Shown here: piece after piece, positions 1 to 6,158 of the stretch
Layout: every line of letters starts with the position of its first letter
How positions within the stretch are numbered: the stretch's first letter is position 1
Translations under genes and position numbers: made by a program
The notes under the pieces: generated by a model
Told to the model about the DNA's origin: nothing
The model's input: the letters and a program-made list of their open reading frames with translations, nothing else
Database searches by the model: none
Origin: Alphaproteobacteria bacterium UBA1218
GTDB taxonomy: Bacteria > Pseudomonadota > Alphaproteobacteria > Rs-D84
Reading direction: 5' to 3'
NCBI GenBank assembly: GCA_002309215.1
Contig: DBXG01000044.1
Coordinates: 1 to 11,734, forward strand
Length of the DNA stretch: 11,734 bases

Positions 1-1259
1 ACACCAGCCCAACTAATGCTAACCGTTCGTGCAAAACAAAATTGCGCATTAACATCATTGGTTGTAGCAGATGCTAATAATCCAAAGACCATAATTGCAG
101 ACTGATCAACAGGTACAAATTCATCATTAACCATATCACCAAACATGTAATTAGAGCCCTGTGGACTATAGGGTTGACCACAATTTGACGCACATTCTTC
201 TGCGTTAGACCAAACGTTTTGGAAAAACCAAGGTTGATTTGGTTGATCTACATTACGCACCCAACAATATCTCCCTGTATCAGAAGGTGTAAAATTAGCA
301 GTCGCTTGATTAAGAACAGGGGTCGTATTAGGTGATATGTTGGTGCAAACCTGAACAAAATGCAGTTCATCTACAAGTCTGTCAGCACCTGTGATATTCC
401 ACGTTGAAGTTCCAGGTTCATGCGTTGAACAACCCGCACCAGTTCCATTTGGCGAACAATATGTTGGATTCGAAGATATTGCCCACATATGATTGGCTAA
501 CCATTGATACAAATTTGTTTTTGTATAACCTGGGGCACATGTAATTTGTTCATAACAATAACCATTTAATCTGTTGGCACTACCGAATGTTACACTAGTT
601 CCATCTAATGTATCATCAATTGTGCAAGTTCCTGTATTTTTCGCATTATTTGAACAAGTTGATGGACAACTGATTGTCTTGGAACACGCATTTATTGTTG
701 TTCCTGAACCTGCCGCACCATCTTGATATCCAACTGGGCACAACTCTTCCGATGTTGTGTTCGGTGTATAGTATCCCGCCTGGGCATTTGTACATGAACT
801 TTGACCTGTCAGATTCGTATATGTTCCGGGTGCACATGCTGTACATGAACTTTGACCCGCAGTCGCATAGGTCCCAGCAGAACATTCAGCACCCAAACCC
901 ATGACACCCAACGAATCATTCACAACCGTCGGATTTGATACACCCGCACAAGAATGTCCCGCAGGGCATTGTGTACATGCCTGGATATAATAATAGTCCA
1001 AATCTTCATTGCTGTCTTGATGTTCCTGAATTTGTGTTTCGCTGGTTGCGTTCAGATAATACCCGGGGTCGCATTGCTGAATATACAATGGCGCCATTGT
1101 CACATCACCATTTACGAATCCTGTATAACCTTCGGGGCCAGAGCAGGTTGGGTTTTCAGTATTACTGTCTATCAGGTGCCAATCAGACAGGGATAAATCC
1201 GCTGCCATAGCAGGCAGAATGCTGAACAGCACACCACCCGTCACTAATAGTTTTTTCAT
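1..1259 (-). CDS. Secreted Cys-rich protein with GCC2/GCC3-like repeats (3' end beyond window)
   Basis: The frame is open from an ATG at 1259-1257 down to the left edge, giving 419 codons with no stop, so the gene is cut by the window. Residues 1-20 form a signal peptide (KK, hydrophobic core, then AMAA) with cleavage expected after A19 or A20, so the product should be exported. Residues 95-178 are rich in C-x-x-G-x-Y motifs: CSAGTY at 126-131, CAPGTY at 142-147, then AGYY and CPVGY. They are spaced by GQSSC, which resembles the GCC2/GCC3 (ephrin-receptor-like) repeat. Downstream Cys (198, 202, 212, 235, 241, 268, 277, 305, 332, 356, 360, 408) keep the protein disulfide-rich, in Asn/Thr/Ser-rich sequence. 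An AAAGGAG ribosome binding site lies 7 nt upstream of the ATG. There is no obvious promoter between the upstream terminator and the ATG, so expression probably depends on readthrough of the structured leader. Surface adhesin or matrix protein is a guess; the function is unknown. Confidence 0.85.
   Translation of the reverse strand, partial: MKKLLVTGGVLFSILPAMAADLSLSDWHLIDSNTENPTCSGPEGYTGFVNGDVTMAPLYIQQCDPGYYLNATSETQIQEHQDSNEDLDYYYIQACTQCPAGHSCAGVSNPTVVNDSLGVMGLGAECSAGTYATAGQSSCTACAPGTYTNLTGQSSCTNAQAGYYTPNTTSEELCPVGYQDGAAGSGTTINACSKTISCPSTCSNNAKNTGTCTIDDTLDGTSVTFGSANRLNGYCYEQITCAPGYTKTNLYQWLANHMWAISSNPTYCSPNGTGAGCSTHEPGTSTWNITGADRLVDELHFVQVCTNISPNTTPVLNQATANFTPSDTGRYCWVRNVDQPNQPWFFQNVWSNAEECASNCGQPYSPQGSNYMFGDMVNDEFVPVDQSAIMVFGLLASATTNDVNAQFCFARTVSISWAG
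789..857 (-). repeat. 51-bp-period direct repeat inside the Cys-rich gene
   Basis: An identical 18-bp block occurs at 789-806 and 840-857, exactly 51 bp (17 codons) apart. It encodes the recurring GQSSCT segment of the Cys-rich repeats. The in-frame period suggests tandem duplication of a 17-residue unit. Confidence 0.75.
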
Positions 1260-1287
1260 GTTCTTTTTCTCCTTTAGCCAAACAAAC

Positions 1288-1313
1288 AAAAACCACCAGA
1301 AAAATCAGGTGGT
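1288..1313 (-). terminator. Intrinsic terminator just upstream of the Cys-rich gene
   Basis: On the minus strand ACCACC (1313-1308) pairs with GGTGGT (1297-1292) around a 10-nt loop, followed at once by a run of T (1291-1288). It ends only 28 nt before the ATG at 1259, so it ends the structured RNA and would block the gene unless read through. Confidence 0.7.
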
Positions 1314-1510
1314 CGGGGAGTTCATAAATCAGCATATTAGTGATCCCGTTGCTTTTGGGTTAAAAACCCTGTTGTATAGCAAACGGCCCCCCGACATTTA
1401 TGTCAGGGACACAATAACGGTGCAAAAAACACCGAAACATCATTTTAACGATGCTTTCGCACCGAATATGCAGAGCTTATGACGGCCCCGAACCTGTTTC
1501 CATAGGTTCA
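1288..1510 (-). ncRNA. Candidate structured leader RNA / attenuator (unclassified)
   Basis: Read on the minus strand, this stretch folds into one self-consistent structure. A long-range rod pairs three blocks. The first is CGGGG (1490-1486) with CCCCG (1318-1314). The second is TCATAA (1482-1477) with TTATGA (1327-1322). The third is GCATATT (1471-1465) with AATATGC (1338-1332). The rod closes a junction carrying three arms. Arm 1 is CGGTGC (1464-1459) with GCACCG (1423-1418), enclosing a second hairpin. Arm 2 is an 8-bp stem at 1408-1401/1396-1389 with a 4-nt loop. Arm 3 is CCGTT-GC (1386-1379) with GCAACGG (1352-1346), enclosing GGGTT-ttt-AACCC. A promoter lies just upstream and an intrinsic terminator at the 3' end. 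The terminator stem shares bases with the outer part of the rod, so the two compete. I do not recognise it as 6S, tmRNA, RNase P, SRP or a riboswitch class whose motifs I know. It could be an independent small RNA or a cis-acting leader of the Cys-rich gene. Confidence 0.65.
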
Positions 1511-1516
1511 AATTCT

Positions 1517-1545
1517 TTGTAGCACAAAACAAACAATTTAATCAA
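1517..1545 (-). promoter_or_regulatory. Promoter of the structured leader RNA
   Basis: On the minus strand TTGATT (1545-1540) and CTACAA (1522-1517) are separated by 17 bp. Transcription would start near 1510, right at the first hairpin of the structured RNA (GAACCT/AGGTTC). Prediction from consensus only. Confidence 0.5.
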
Positions 1546-1607
1546 GACAAAAAATCTGTCATAATAACAAACAGGCTTTTATACCACACAATTCCCAAAT
1601 CTTTATG

Positions 1608-1636
1608 TTGCGTTTGGAAAAAAATGTTTGTATAAT
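1608..1636 (+). promoter_or_regulatory. tig promoter
   Basis: TTGCGT (1608-1613), a 17-bp spacer and a perfect TATAAT (1631-1636). The predicted start lies near 1643, leaving a leader of about 30 nt before the tig ATG. Confidence 0.7.
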
Positions 1637-1671
1637 TGAACGCAACTTACTTAGTTCACAAAGGATGTATT

Positions 1672-2988
1672 ATGATTACAAAAGATAAAATCAAAGATTT
1701 ACATTATTCTGTAAACGGCAAAATCGCCGCAGATGATTTGCAAAAAATTGCTGATGAGGTTTTAACAGAATTTGGTAAAACCGCAAAAATGGCAGGTTTC
1801 CGTCAGGGACATATTCCATTATCTGTATTGCGTCAAAAATACAATGCTTCCGCTTATGGCGAAGCCGTTGATAAAGCGATGAACAATGATTTGAATACTT
1901 ATATTGCCGACAAAAAAATTCGCTTGGCCGGTCAGCCAAAAGTTGATTTAAGCGGTTGGGAAATCGGTAAAGATGTCGAATATTCTATGGAATTTGATAT
2001 TTTGCCAACTTTGCCAGAAATCGATTTATCTAAAATTACCGTCACTAAAAAAGTCGCAAAATTGGACGAAAAAGAAGTCGATACGGCTTTGGAAAACATT
2101 CGTAAATCACGCAGTGTTGCTGAAAAGCAAGACGAAAAATACAAAGCGCAAAATGGCGACGTTGCTGTGATTGATTTCAAGGGCTTTATGGACGGTGTTG
2201 CGTTCGAAGGTGGCGAAGCCAAAAAGCATCATTTGATTTTGGGTTCTGGTGCTTTCATTCCAGGTTTCGAAGACCAAGTTATTGGTCACAAAGCAGGTGA
2301 TAAATTCGATGTAAACGTAAAGTTTCCAAAAGATTATCATGCGTCTGATTTGGCTGGCAAAGATGCTAAATTCGAGATTGAATTACATGAAGTTCGCAAA
2401 CATATTTTGCCAGAGATGAATGACGAATTGGCTAAACAAGTTGGTCAAGAATCTGTGGAAAAACTGAAAGAACATATTCGTGAAATTATTTCTGGTCAAT
2501 ATACAGAAGCCGCTCAACGCGATATGCGCAATGAATTGCTGGACGTGTTGGCTGACAAAGTCAAAATGGATTTGCCTGAAACTTTGGTTGAACAAGAATA
2601 CAATATGGCAAAACAAGAACATGATCATCAACACGAACACTGTGAACACAAAGACGAAAAATGCAAAGATTGCAAGTGGGACGAAAAGCAAGAACGCAAA
2701 GACGCAGAACGTCGTGTTAAATTGGGCTTGATTTTGGCAGAGTGGGGCACACAAAACAAAGTTGAAGTGACCCGCGATGATTTGCAACAGGCAATCTGGG
2801 CAGAAGCGTCCCGTTATCCAGATCCAAAACAGATTTTCGAGTTCTATAACAAAAACCAAAACGCAGTTGCTATGTTGCGTGGTATGTTGTTCGAAAGAAA
2901 GGCTTTGGACGAAATGCTGAAACAAGTAAATCAGAAAGAAAAATCTGTTCCAGCAGATGAATTGTTCAAGCAAGCGTCTGTTAGATAA
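1672..2988 (+). CDS. tig: Trigger factor, ribosome-associated chaperone and prolyl isomerase
   Basis: Trigger factor binds the ribosome exit tunnel and shields or isomerises nascent chains in the cytosol. The 438-residue product has the family order. The N-terminal ribosome-binding domain (about 1-115) carries the GFRQGHIPL signature at 42-50. An FKBP-type isomerase domain spans about 158-242 (GDVAVIDFKGF, GSGAFIPGFE). The helical C-terminal arms follow. I chose the ATG at 1672, not the upstream TTG at 1636: it has an AAAGGATG ribosome binding site 6 nt away, whereas the TTG overlaps the -10 element. Residues 316-336 form an unusual insert in the C-terminal domain, with the pattern H-x-H-x-H-x-H-C-x-H-x4-C-x2-C, a likely metal-binding segment. 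clpP and clpX, the common downstream neighbours, are absent; a terminator follows directly and rpsA comes next. Confidence 0.96.
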   Translation: MITKDKIKDLHYSVNGKIAADDLQKIADEVLTEFGKTAKMAGFRQGHIPLSVLRQKYNASAYGEAVDKAMNNDLNTYIADKKIRLAGQPKVDLSGWEIGKDVEYSMEFDILPTLPEIDLSKITVTKKVAKLDEKEVDTALENIRKSRSVAEKQDEKYKAQNGDVAVIDFKGFMDGVAFEGGEAKKHHLILGSGAFIPGFEDQVIGHKAGDKFDVNVKFPKDYHASDLAGKDAKFEIELHEVRKHILPEMNDELAKQVGQESVEKLKEHIREIISGQYTEAAQRDMRNELLDVLADKVKMDLPETLVEQEYNMAKQEHDHQHEHCEHKDEKCKDCKWDEKQERKDAERRVKLGLILAEWGTQNKVEVTRDDLQQAIWAEASRYPDPKQIFEFYNKNQNAVAMLRGMLFERKALDEMLKQVNQKEKSVPADELFKQASVR

Positions 2989-2994
2989 TTTACA

Positions 2995-3016
2995 CCGCCC
3001 AATCGGGCGGTTTTTT
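2995..3016 (+). terminator. tig terminator
   Basis: CCGCCC (2995-3000) and GGGCGG (3005-3010) form a 6-bp GC stem with a 4-nt loop, followed by six T. It lies 6 nt after the tig stop. Confidence 0.92.
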
Positions 3017-3028
3017 CTTAGATTTTAC

Positions 3029-3057
3029 TTGATTTTTATAATTTTTACATATATAAT
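3029..3057 (+). promoter_or_regulatory. rpsA promoter and leader
   Basis: TTGATT (3029-3034), 17-bp spacer, TATAAT (3052-3057): near-consensus, as expected for a highly expressed ribosomal gene. The start near 3064 gives a leader of about 99 nt. GTGGG (3074-3078) can pair with CCCAC (3100-3104), and CGTC (3112-3115) with GACG (3134-3137), so the leader may fold. Confidence 0.75.
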
Positions 3058-3162
3058 TGCCTGGATTTCATGGGTGGGCATGATTTCAATCCGAATAACC
3101 CCACAAGACCTCGTCTTTACAAAAACACAATATGACGATGGCAAGCTTTGTTGAAAATTCTT

Positions 3163-4851
3163 ATGAAAGATTTATCCAAAGATTTATTTAATCCTGTATC
3201 TGGCGAAGATTTCGTCCAAATGTTTGATAAAAACTATGGTGCCCAGGAAACTTTGCAAGGATACGCTACAAAAGGAACAGTCAAAGATATTCGTGGCGAT
3301 TTTGCTATGGTTGATGTTGGCTTGAAATCCGAAGGTCGCATTCCATTAAAGGAATTCGGCGCATCTGTCCCATCTGTGGGTGATATTATCGACGTTTTCG
3401 TTGAACGCTATGAATCCCGCGAAGGAACAGCAGTATTATCTTATACCAAGGCTCGTGCTGAAAAAGCATGGAAAGATTTGGAAAAAACTGTTGCAGAAGG
3501 TATCGATCCAGAAGGAACCATTATCGATGTTGTTCGTGGTGGTTATACTGTGGATATCAACGGTGTATTCGCATTTATGCCATCTTCCCAGGTTGATCAT
3601 AAACCTGTGCGTGATGCAAAATCTTTGATTGGCTTGAAAGACAAATTCCGCGTTCTGAAAATGGATGCTTTGCGCACAAACGCCATTGTATCTCGTCGCG
3701 CAATCCAGGCTGATACTATCGCAGCACAACAGCAAGAAGCAATGAAAAACATTTCTTTGGGTGCTGTGGTCGAAGGTACAGTCAAAAACATCACAGACTA
3801 TGGTGTGTTTGTTGATTTAGGCGGTATTGACGGTTTGTTGCATGTGACAGATTTGTCTTGGAAACGTATCAATCATCCACGCGAATTGGTTCATGTTGGT
3901 GAAAAAATCAAAGTGAAAGTTATTCAATTTGATCCTGAATCTCATCGTATTTCGTTGGGTGCAAAACAATTGGAAGAAGACCCATGGGAAACAGCTTCCA
4001 AGGCTTTCAATATTGGCGATACAGTGACTGGCAAAGTATCTTCTTTGACAGATTACGGTGCATTTATTGATTTGGGCAATAATATCGAAGGTTTGGTCCA
4101 TATGTCTGAATTGTCTTGGACAAACAAAAATATTCACCCAAGCAAAGTTTTGCAAAATGGTCAAGAAATCAATGTTGTTGTTTTGGATATCGACCAAGAA
4201 AAACGTCGTATTTCTTTGGGCTATAAACAACTGCAACCAAATCCTTGGAAAGATTTTGCAGAATCTCACAAGGTTGGCGATGTTATTACTGGTCCAATTA
4301 AAAACACAACTGAATTCGGTCTGTTTGTCGCATTGACGCCAGATTTAGACGGTATGATTCACATTTCTGACTTGTCATGGAACAAATTGGACGAAGAAGA
4401 ATTAAAGAAATTTGTTCGTGGCCAAGAAGTCACAGCAAAAATCTTGGACATCAATCCAGAAAAAGAACGCATCACTTTGGGTATCAAACAATTGACAGAA
4501 AGTGCTGAAAATAACAACACTTCTATCAAGAAAGGTGCCGTTGTATGCGGAACAGTTTCTGAAATCACACCTGATGAATTGATTTTGGCTTTGCCAGGTG
4601 ATGTTCGTGGAACAATTCGTCGTACAGATTTGTCTCGCGAAAAAGCTGAACAAGACACATCTAAATACAGCGTTGGCGATTCAGTAGAAGCATCTGTTGT
4701 TTCTGTTGATGGCAACAATGTAAAACTGTCTATTCGTGCATTACAAGTGACACTGGAAAAGCAGGCTGTAAAAGAATTTGCTAATGAAGCAGATTCTGGT
4801 TCTGTTTTAGGTGACATTTTGGGTGCTGCGATTGAAAACAGCAAAAAATAA
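3163..4851 (+). CDS. rpsA: 30S ribosomal protein S1
   Basis: S1 helps the 30S subunit capture and unfold mRNA. The 562-residue product has six S1 (OB-fold) domains at about 33-97, 115-181, 198-268, 283-356, 369-443 and 455-525. The central four carry the classic pattern, for example G-x-V-x-x-I-T-D-Y-G-V-F-V-D-L at 205-219, then HVTDLSW at 227-233 and RISLG at 262-266. A short tail rich in small residues follows. The ATG at 3163 fits the family N-terminus. A TTG five codons upstream (3148) is in frame, but neither start has a clear Shine-Dalgarno sequence, unlike the other confidently placed starts in this window. Weak initiation signals are known for rpsA elsewhere and are linked to autoregulation by S1; that this applies here is inference. 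The gene has its own promoter and terminator; cmk, often next to rpsA, is not seen. Confidence 0.96.
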   Translation: MKDLSKDLFNPVSGEDFVQMFDKNYGAQETLQGYATKGTVKDIRGDFAMVDVGLKSEGRIPLKEFGASVPSVGDIIDVFVERYESREGTAVLSYTKARAEKAWKDLEKTVAEGIDPEGTIIDVVRGGYTVDINGVFAFMPSSQVDHKPVRDAKSLIGLKDKFRVLKMDALRTNAIVSRRAIQADTIAAQQQEAMKNISLGAVVEGTVKNITDYGVFVDLGGIDGLLHVTDLSWKRINHPRELVHVGEKIKVKVIQFDPESHRISLGAKQLEEDPWETASKAFNIGDTVTGKVSSLTDYGAFIDLGNNIEGLVHMSELSWTNKNIHPSKVLQNGQEINVVVLDIDQEKRRISLGYKQLQPNPWKDFAESHKVGDVITGPIKNTTEFGLFVALTPDLDGMIHISDLSWNKLDEEELKKFVRGQEVTAKILDINPEKERITLGIKQLTESAENNNTSIKKGAVVCGTVSEITPDELILALPGDVRGTIRRTDLSREKAEQDTSKYSVGDSVEASVVSVDGNNVKLSIRALQVTLEKQAVKEFANEADSGSVLGDILGAAIENSKK

Positions 4852-4877
4852 TAATTTATAGACATAAATTATCCAAT

Positions 4878-4905
4878 AAAGTCCAACTTTTTGTTGGACT
4901 TTTTT
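4878..4905 (+). terminator. rpsA terminator
   Basis: AAAGTCCAAC (4878-4887) pairs with GTTGGACTTT (4893-4902) around a T5 loop and runs into more T. Just upstream, 4851-4859 and 4864-4872 form an AT-only 9-bp inverted repeat directly behind the stop codon. Confidence 0.9.
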
Positions 4906-4921
4906 ATATTTATGTTAAAAT
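4894..4921 (+). promoter_or_regulatory. Possible adk promoter overlapping the rpsA terminator
   Basis: TTGGAC (4894-4899) lies inside the 3' arm of the terminator. A 16-bp spacer leads to TAAAAT (4916-4921), which is preceded by TG plus one base (extended -10). Transcription would start near 4928, about 23 nt before adk. Confidence 0.45.
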
Positions 4922-4950
4922 TCATCAGGAAAATTACAAAAGGATAGAAC

Positions 4951-5595
4951 ATGGAAAAAGCAAAAAACAAAATAATCGTTTTAATGGGTGGCCAAGGTGC
5001 AGGCAAGGGCACACACGCAAAAAATTTGGTTGCGCAAAAAGGGTTTAAATACATAGAAGTTGGTGCTATTTTGCGCAGTTTGCCACCAGAATCACCTACA
5101 AAACAAATTATGGCACGTGGCGAATTAGTTCCAGATTCAGAATTATTCCCAGTTATCAGCAAGGCAATCGAGGCATGTGGTAAATCTGACATAATTCTTG
5201 ATGGCTTTCCACGCAATATTGAACAAGCCAAATGGTTGGTTAAACAATATGTCTCTGATAAATCTCCTTATGATATTCATGTGTTGCATTTAAGTCTGCC
5301 AGAAAAAGTCATGATTCAACGTATTGCGAATCGGGTCAAAGAGGGCGGTGGTCGTGCAGACGATGCGGATTCAGCCATTGTCCAAAAACGCCTAGACGGA
5401 TTCAAGAAAGAAACATTACCTGCAATTGAATTCTTGAAAAAAACAAACGGAATATATTTTTATGCTGTTGACGTCAGCCCAGAAGATTTTACAACTAATT
5501 TCCTTAGTGTATGCAAAGCATTGGGTATAGACAACATAGATAAAAATAAATTGCAAGTAAATGTAGCCAATTTGCATTTATCGAACAATCGTTAA
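4951..5595 (+). CDS. adk: Adenylate kinase (short-LID type)
   Basis: Catalyses ATP + AMP = 2 ADP in the cytosol and balances adenylate pools. The 214 residues hold the P-loop GGQGAGKGT (13-21), the NMP-binding elements LR (41-42) and GELVPD (57-62), and the DGFPRN box (84-89). Arginines around a short glycine-rich LID (R124, R128, R135, R147) are in place; the LID has no Cys and is therefore not the zinc type. AAAAGGAT provides the ribosome binding site 6 nt before the ATG. The segment that is usually T/S-G-D-x-L-R reads EVGAILR (36-42), and about 20 polar residues extend the C-terminus, so the protein is somewhat divergent. Alphaproteobacterial adk normally lies in the ribosomal-protein cluster after secY; here it is a single-gene unit. 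It could be a paralogous nucleoside monophosphate kinase. Confidence 0.88.
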   Translation: MEKAKNKIIVLMGGQGAGKGTHAKNLVAQKGFKYIEVGAILRSLPPESPTKQIMARGELVPDSELFPVISKAIEACGKSDIILDGFPRNIEQAKWLVKQYVSDKSPYDIHVLHLSLPEKVMIQRIANRVKEGGGRADDADSAIVQKRLDGFKKETLPAIEFLKKTNGIYFYAVDVSPEDFTTNFLSVCKALGIDNIDKNKLQVNVANLHLSNNR

Positions 5596-5600
5596 TATAA

Positions 5601-5627
5601 AAAGCCAACTTTTATGTTGGCTTTTTT
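5601..5627 (+). terminator. adk terminator
   Basis: AAAGCCAAC (5601-5609) pairs with GTTGGCTTT (5616-5624) around a 6-nt loop, ending in a T run. It starts 5 nt after the adk stop. Confidence 0.9.
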
Positions 5628-5667
5628 CAAGCATATACTGATAAAAAACAACATACTATTTTTTTAC

Positions 5668-5697
5668 TTGCACGAATCGGTAAAATGCTACTAGTAT
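5668..5697 (+). promoter_or_regulatory. acpS promoter with an embedded GANTC site
   Basis: TTGCAC (5668-5673) and TAGTAT (5692-5697) are 18 bp apart. GAATC at 5674-5678 directly abuts the -35 box. GANTC is the CcrM methylation site, and in Alphaproteobacteria GcrA acts at promoters with methylated GANTC near the -35/-10 elements. The -10 is weak, as expected for an activator-dependent promoter. Confidence 0.45.
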
Positions 5698-5736
5698 TGC
5701 ACTGTCAAAAAACATTAAGCCAAAGGAAAGGACTTC

Positions 5737-6114
5737 ATGATAGTAGGAATCGGAATTGATTTGGTCGAAAGCGACAGATTTCTTGATTGGTCTGCTTTCA
5801 AAAAACAACGTATTTTTACCAAGAAGGAATTAGAATACGCAGATGAAGATAACGCACGTGCTGAAAAACACCTTGCTAATTTCTGGGCTGCCCGCGAAGC
5901 AACATTAAAAGCATTGGGTACTGGATTTGGCGATGATATTTCGTTTTCTGATATATCTGTTGTTCATAATGATGCCGGACAACCAGAATTGGTCGTTGCG
6001 GGTGGGGCAAAAAATGTATTGAAAGAATTGGCTGGACCAAACGCAAAAATATTCTTATCAATGACCGATCAAGATAATTTTTCTGCTGCAATGGTTGTTA
6101 TTGAAAAACAATAA
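5737..6114 (+). CDS. acpS: Holo-[acyl-carrier-protein] synthase
   Basis: Transfers 4'-phosphopantetheine from CoA to a Ser of apo-ACP, activating it for fatty-acid synthesis. The 125-residue length is typical of AcpS. The N-terminal GIGIDLVE (4-11) supplies the Mg-binding D8, and WAAREATLKALGTG (50-63) supplies E54 and the conserved K58. An F-x-D-I-x-V element and G-x-P follow at 70-83. An AAAGGAAAGGA ribosome binding site precedes the ATG by a few bases. Near the C-terminus the family usually shows S-H-S/T before the last strand; here the segment reads SMTDQD (108-113), so the common His is missing. AcpS often neighbours rnc, era or pdxJ; here it has its own promoter (with a GANTC site) and terminator. 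Confidence 0.94.
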   Translation: MIVGIGIDLVESDRFLDWSAFKKQRIFTKKELEYADEDNARAEKHLANFWAAREATLKALGTGFGDDISFSDISVVHNDAGQPELVVAGGAKNVLKELAGPNAKIFLSMTDQDNFSAAMVVIEKQ

Positions 6115-6131
6115 AAAACAATATAAAAAAT

Positions 6132-6158
6132 ACCGTCCAAAATGGACGGTGTTTTTTT
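6132..6158. terminator. Bidirectional terminator between acpS and the 657-residue gene
   Basis: ACCGTCCA (6132-6139) and TGGACGGT (6143-6150) form an 8-bp stem with a 3-nt loop. On the plus strand a G and seven T follow; on the minus strand an A and six T follow. It lies between two convergent genes and can serve both. Confidence 0.88.

Noticed and set aside
935..1482. Plus-strand open frames opposite the Cys-rich gene and leader
   Set aside because: No start signals or family features; the minus strand has a continuous frame with a signal peptide, and the frame at 1219-1482 lies over the structured RNA.
1288..1510. tmRNA, 6S, RNase P or SRP RNA as identity of the structured RNA
   Set aside because: No tag reading frame or tRNA-like ends for tmRNA, no single central-bubble rod as in 6S, no recognisable RNase P core, and no SRP tetraloop motif; length and junction do not match.
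1505..1515. tRNA T-loop-like GGTTCAAATTC on the plus strand
   Set aside because: The flanking bases do not form a T stem, and no acceptor, D or anticodon arms fit around it; it belongs to the first hairpin of the minus-strand RNA.
3132..3191. 19-codon reading frame from ATG 3132 overlapping the rpsA start
   Set aside because: It has no ribosome binding site and no sign of conservation; overlap in another frame is expected by chance in this AT-rich leader.
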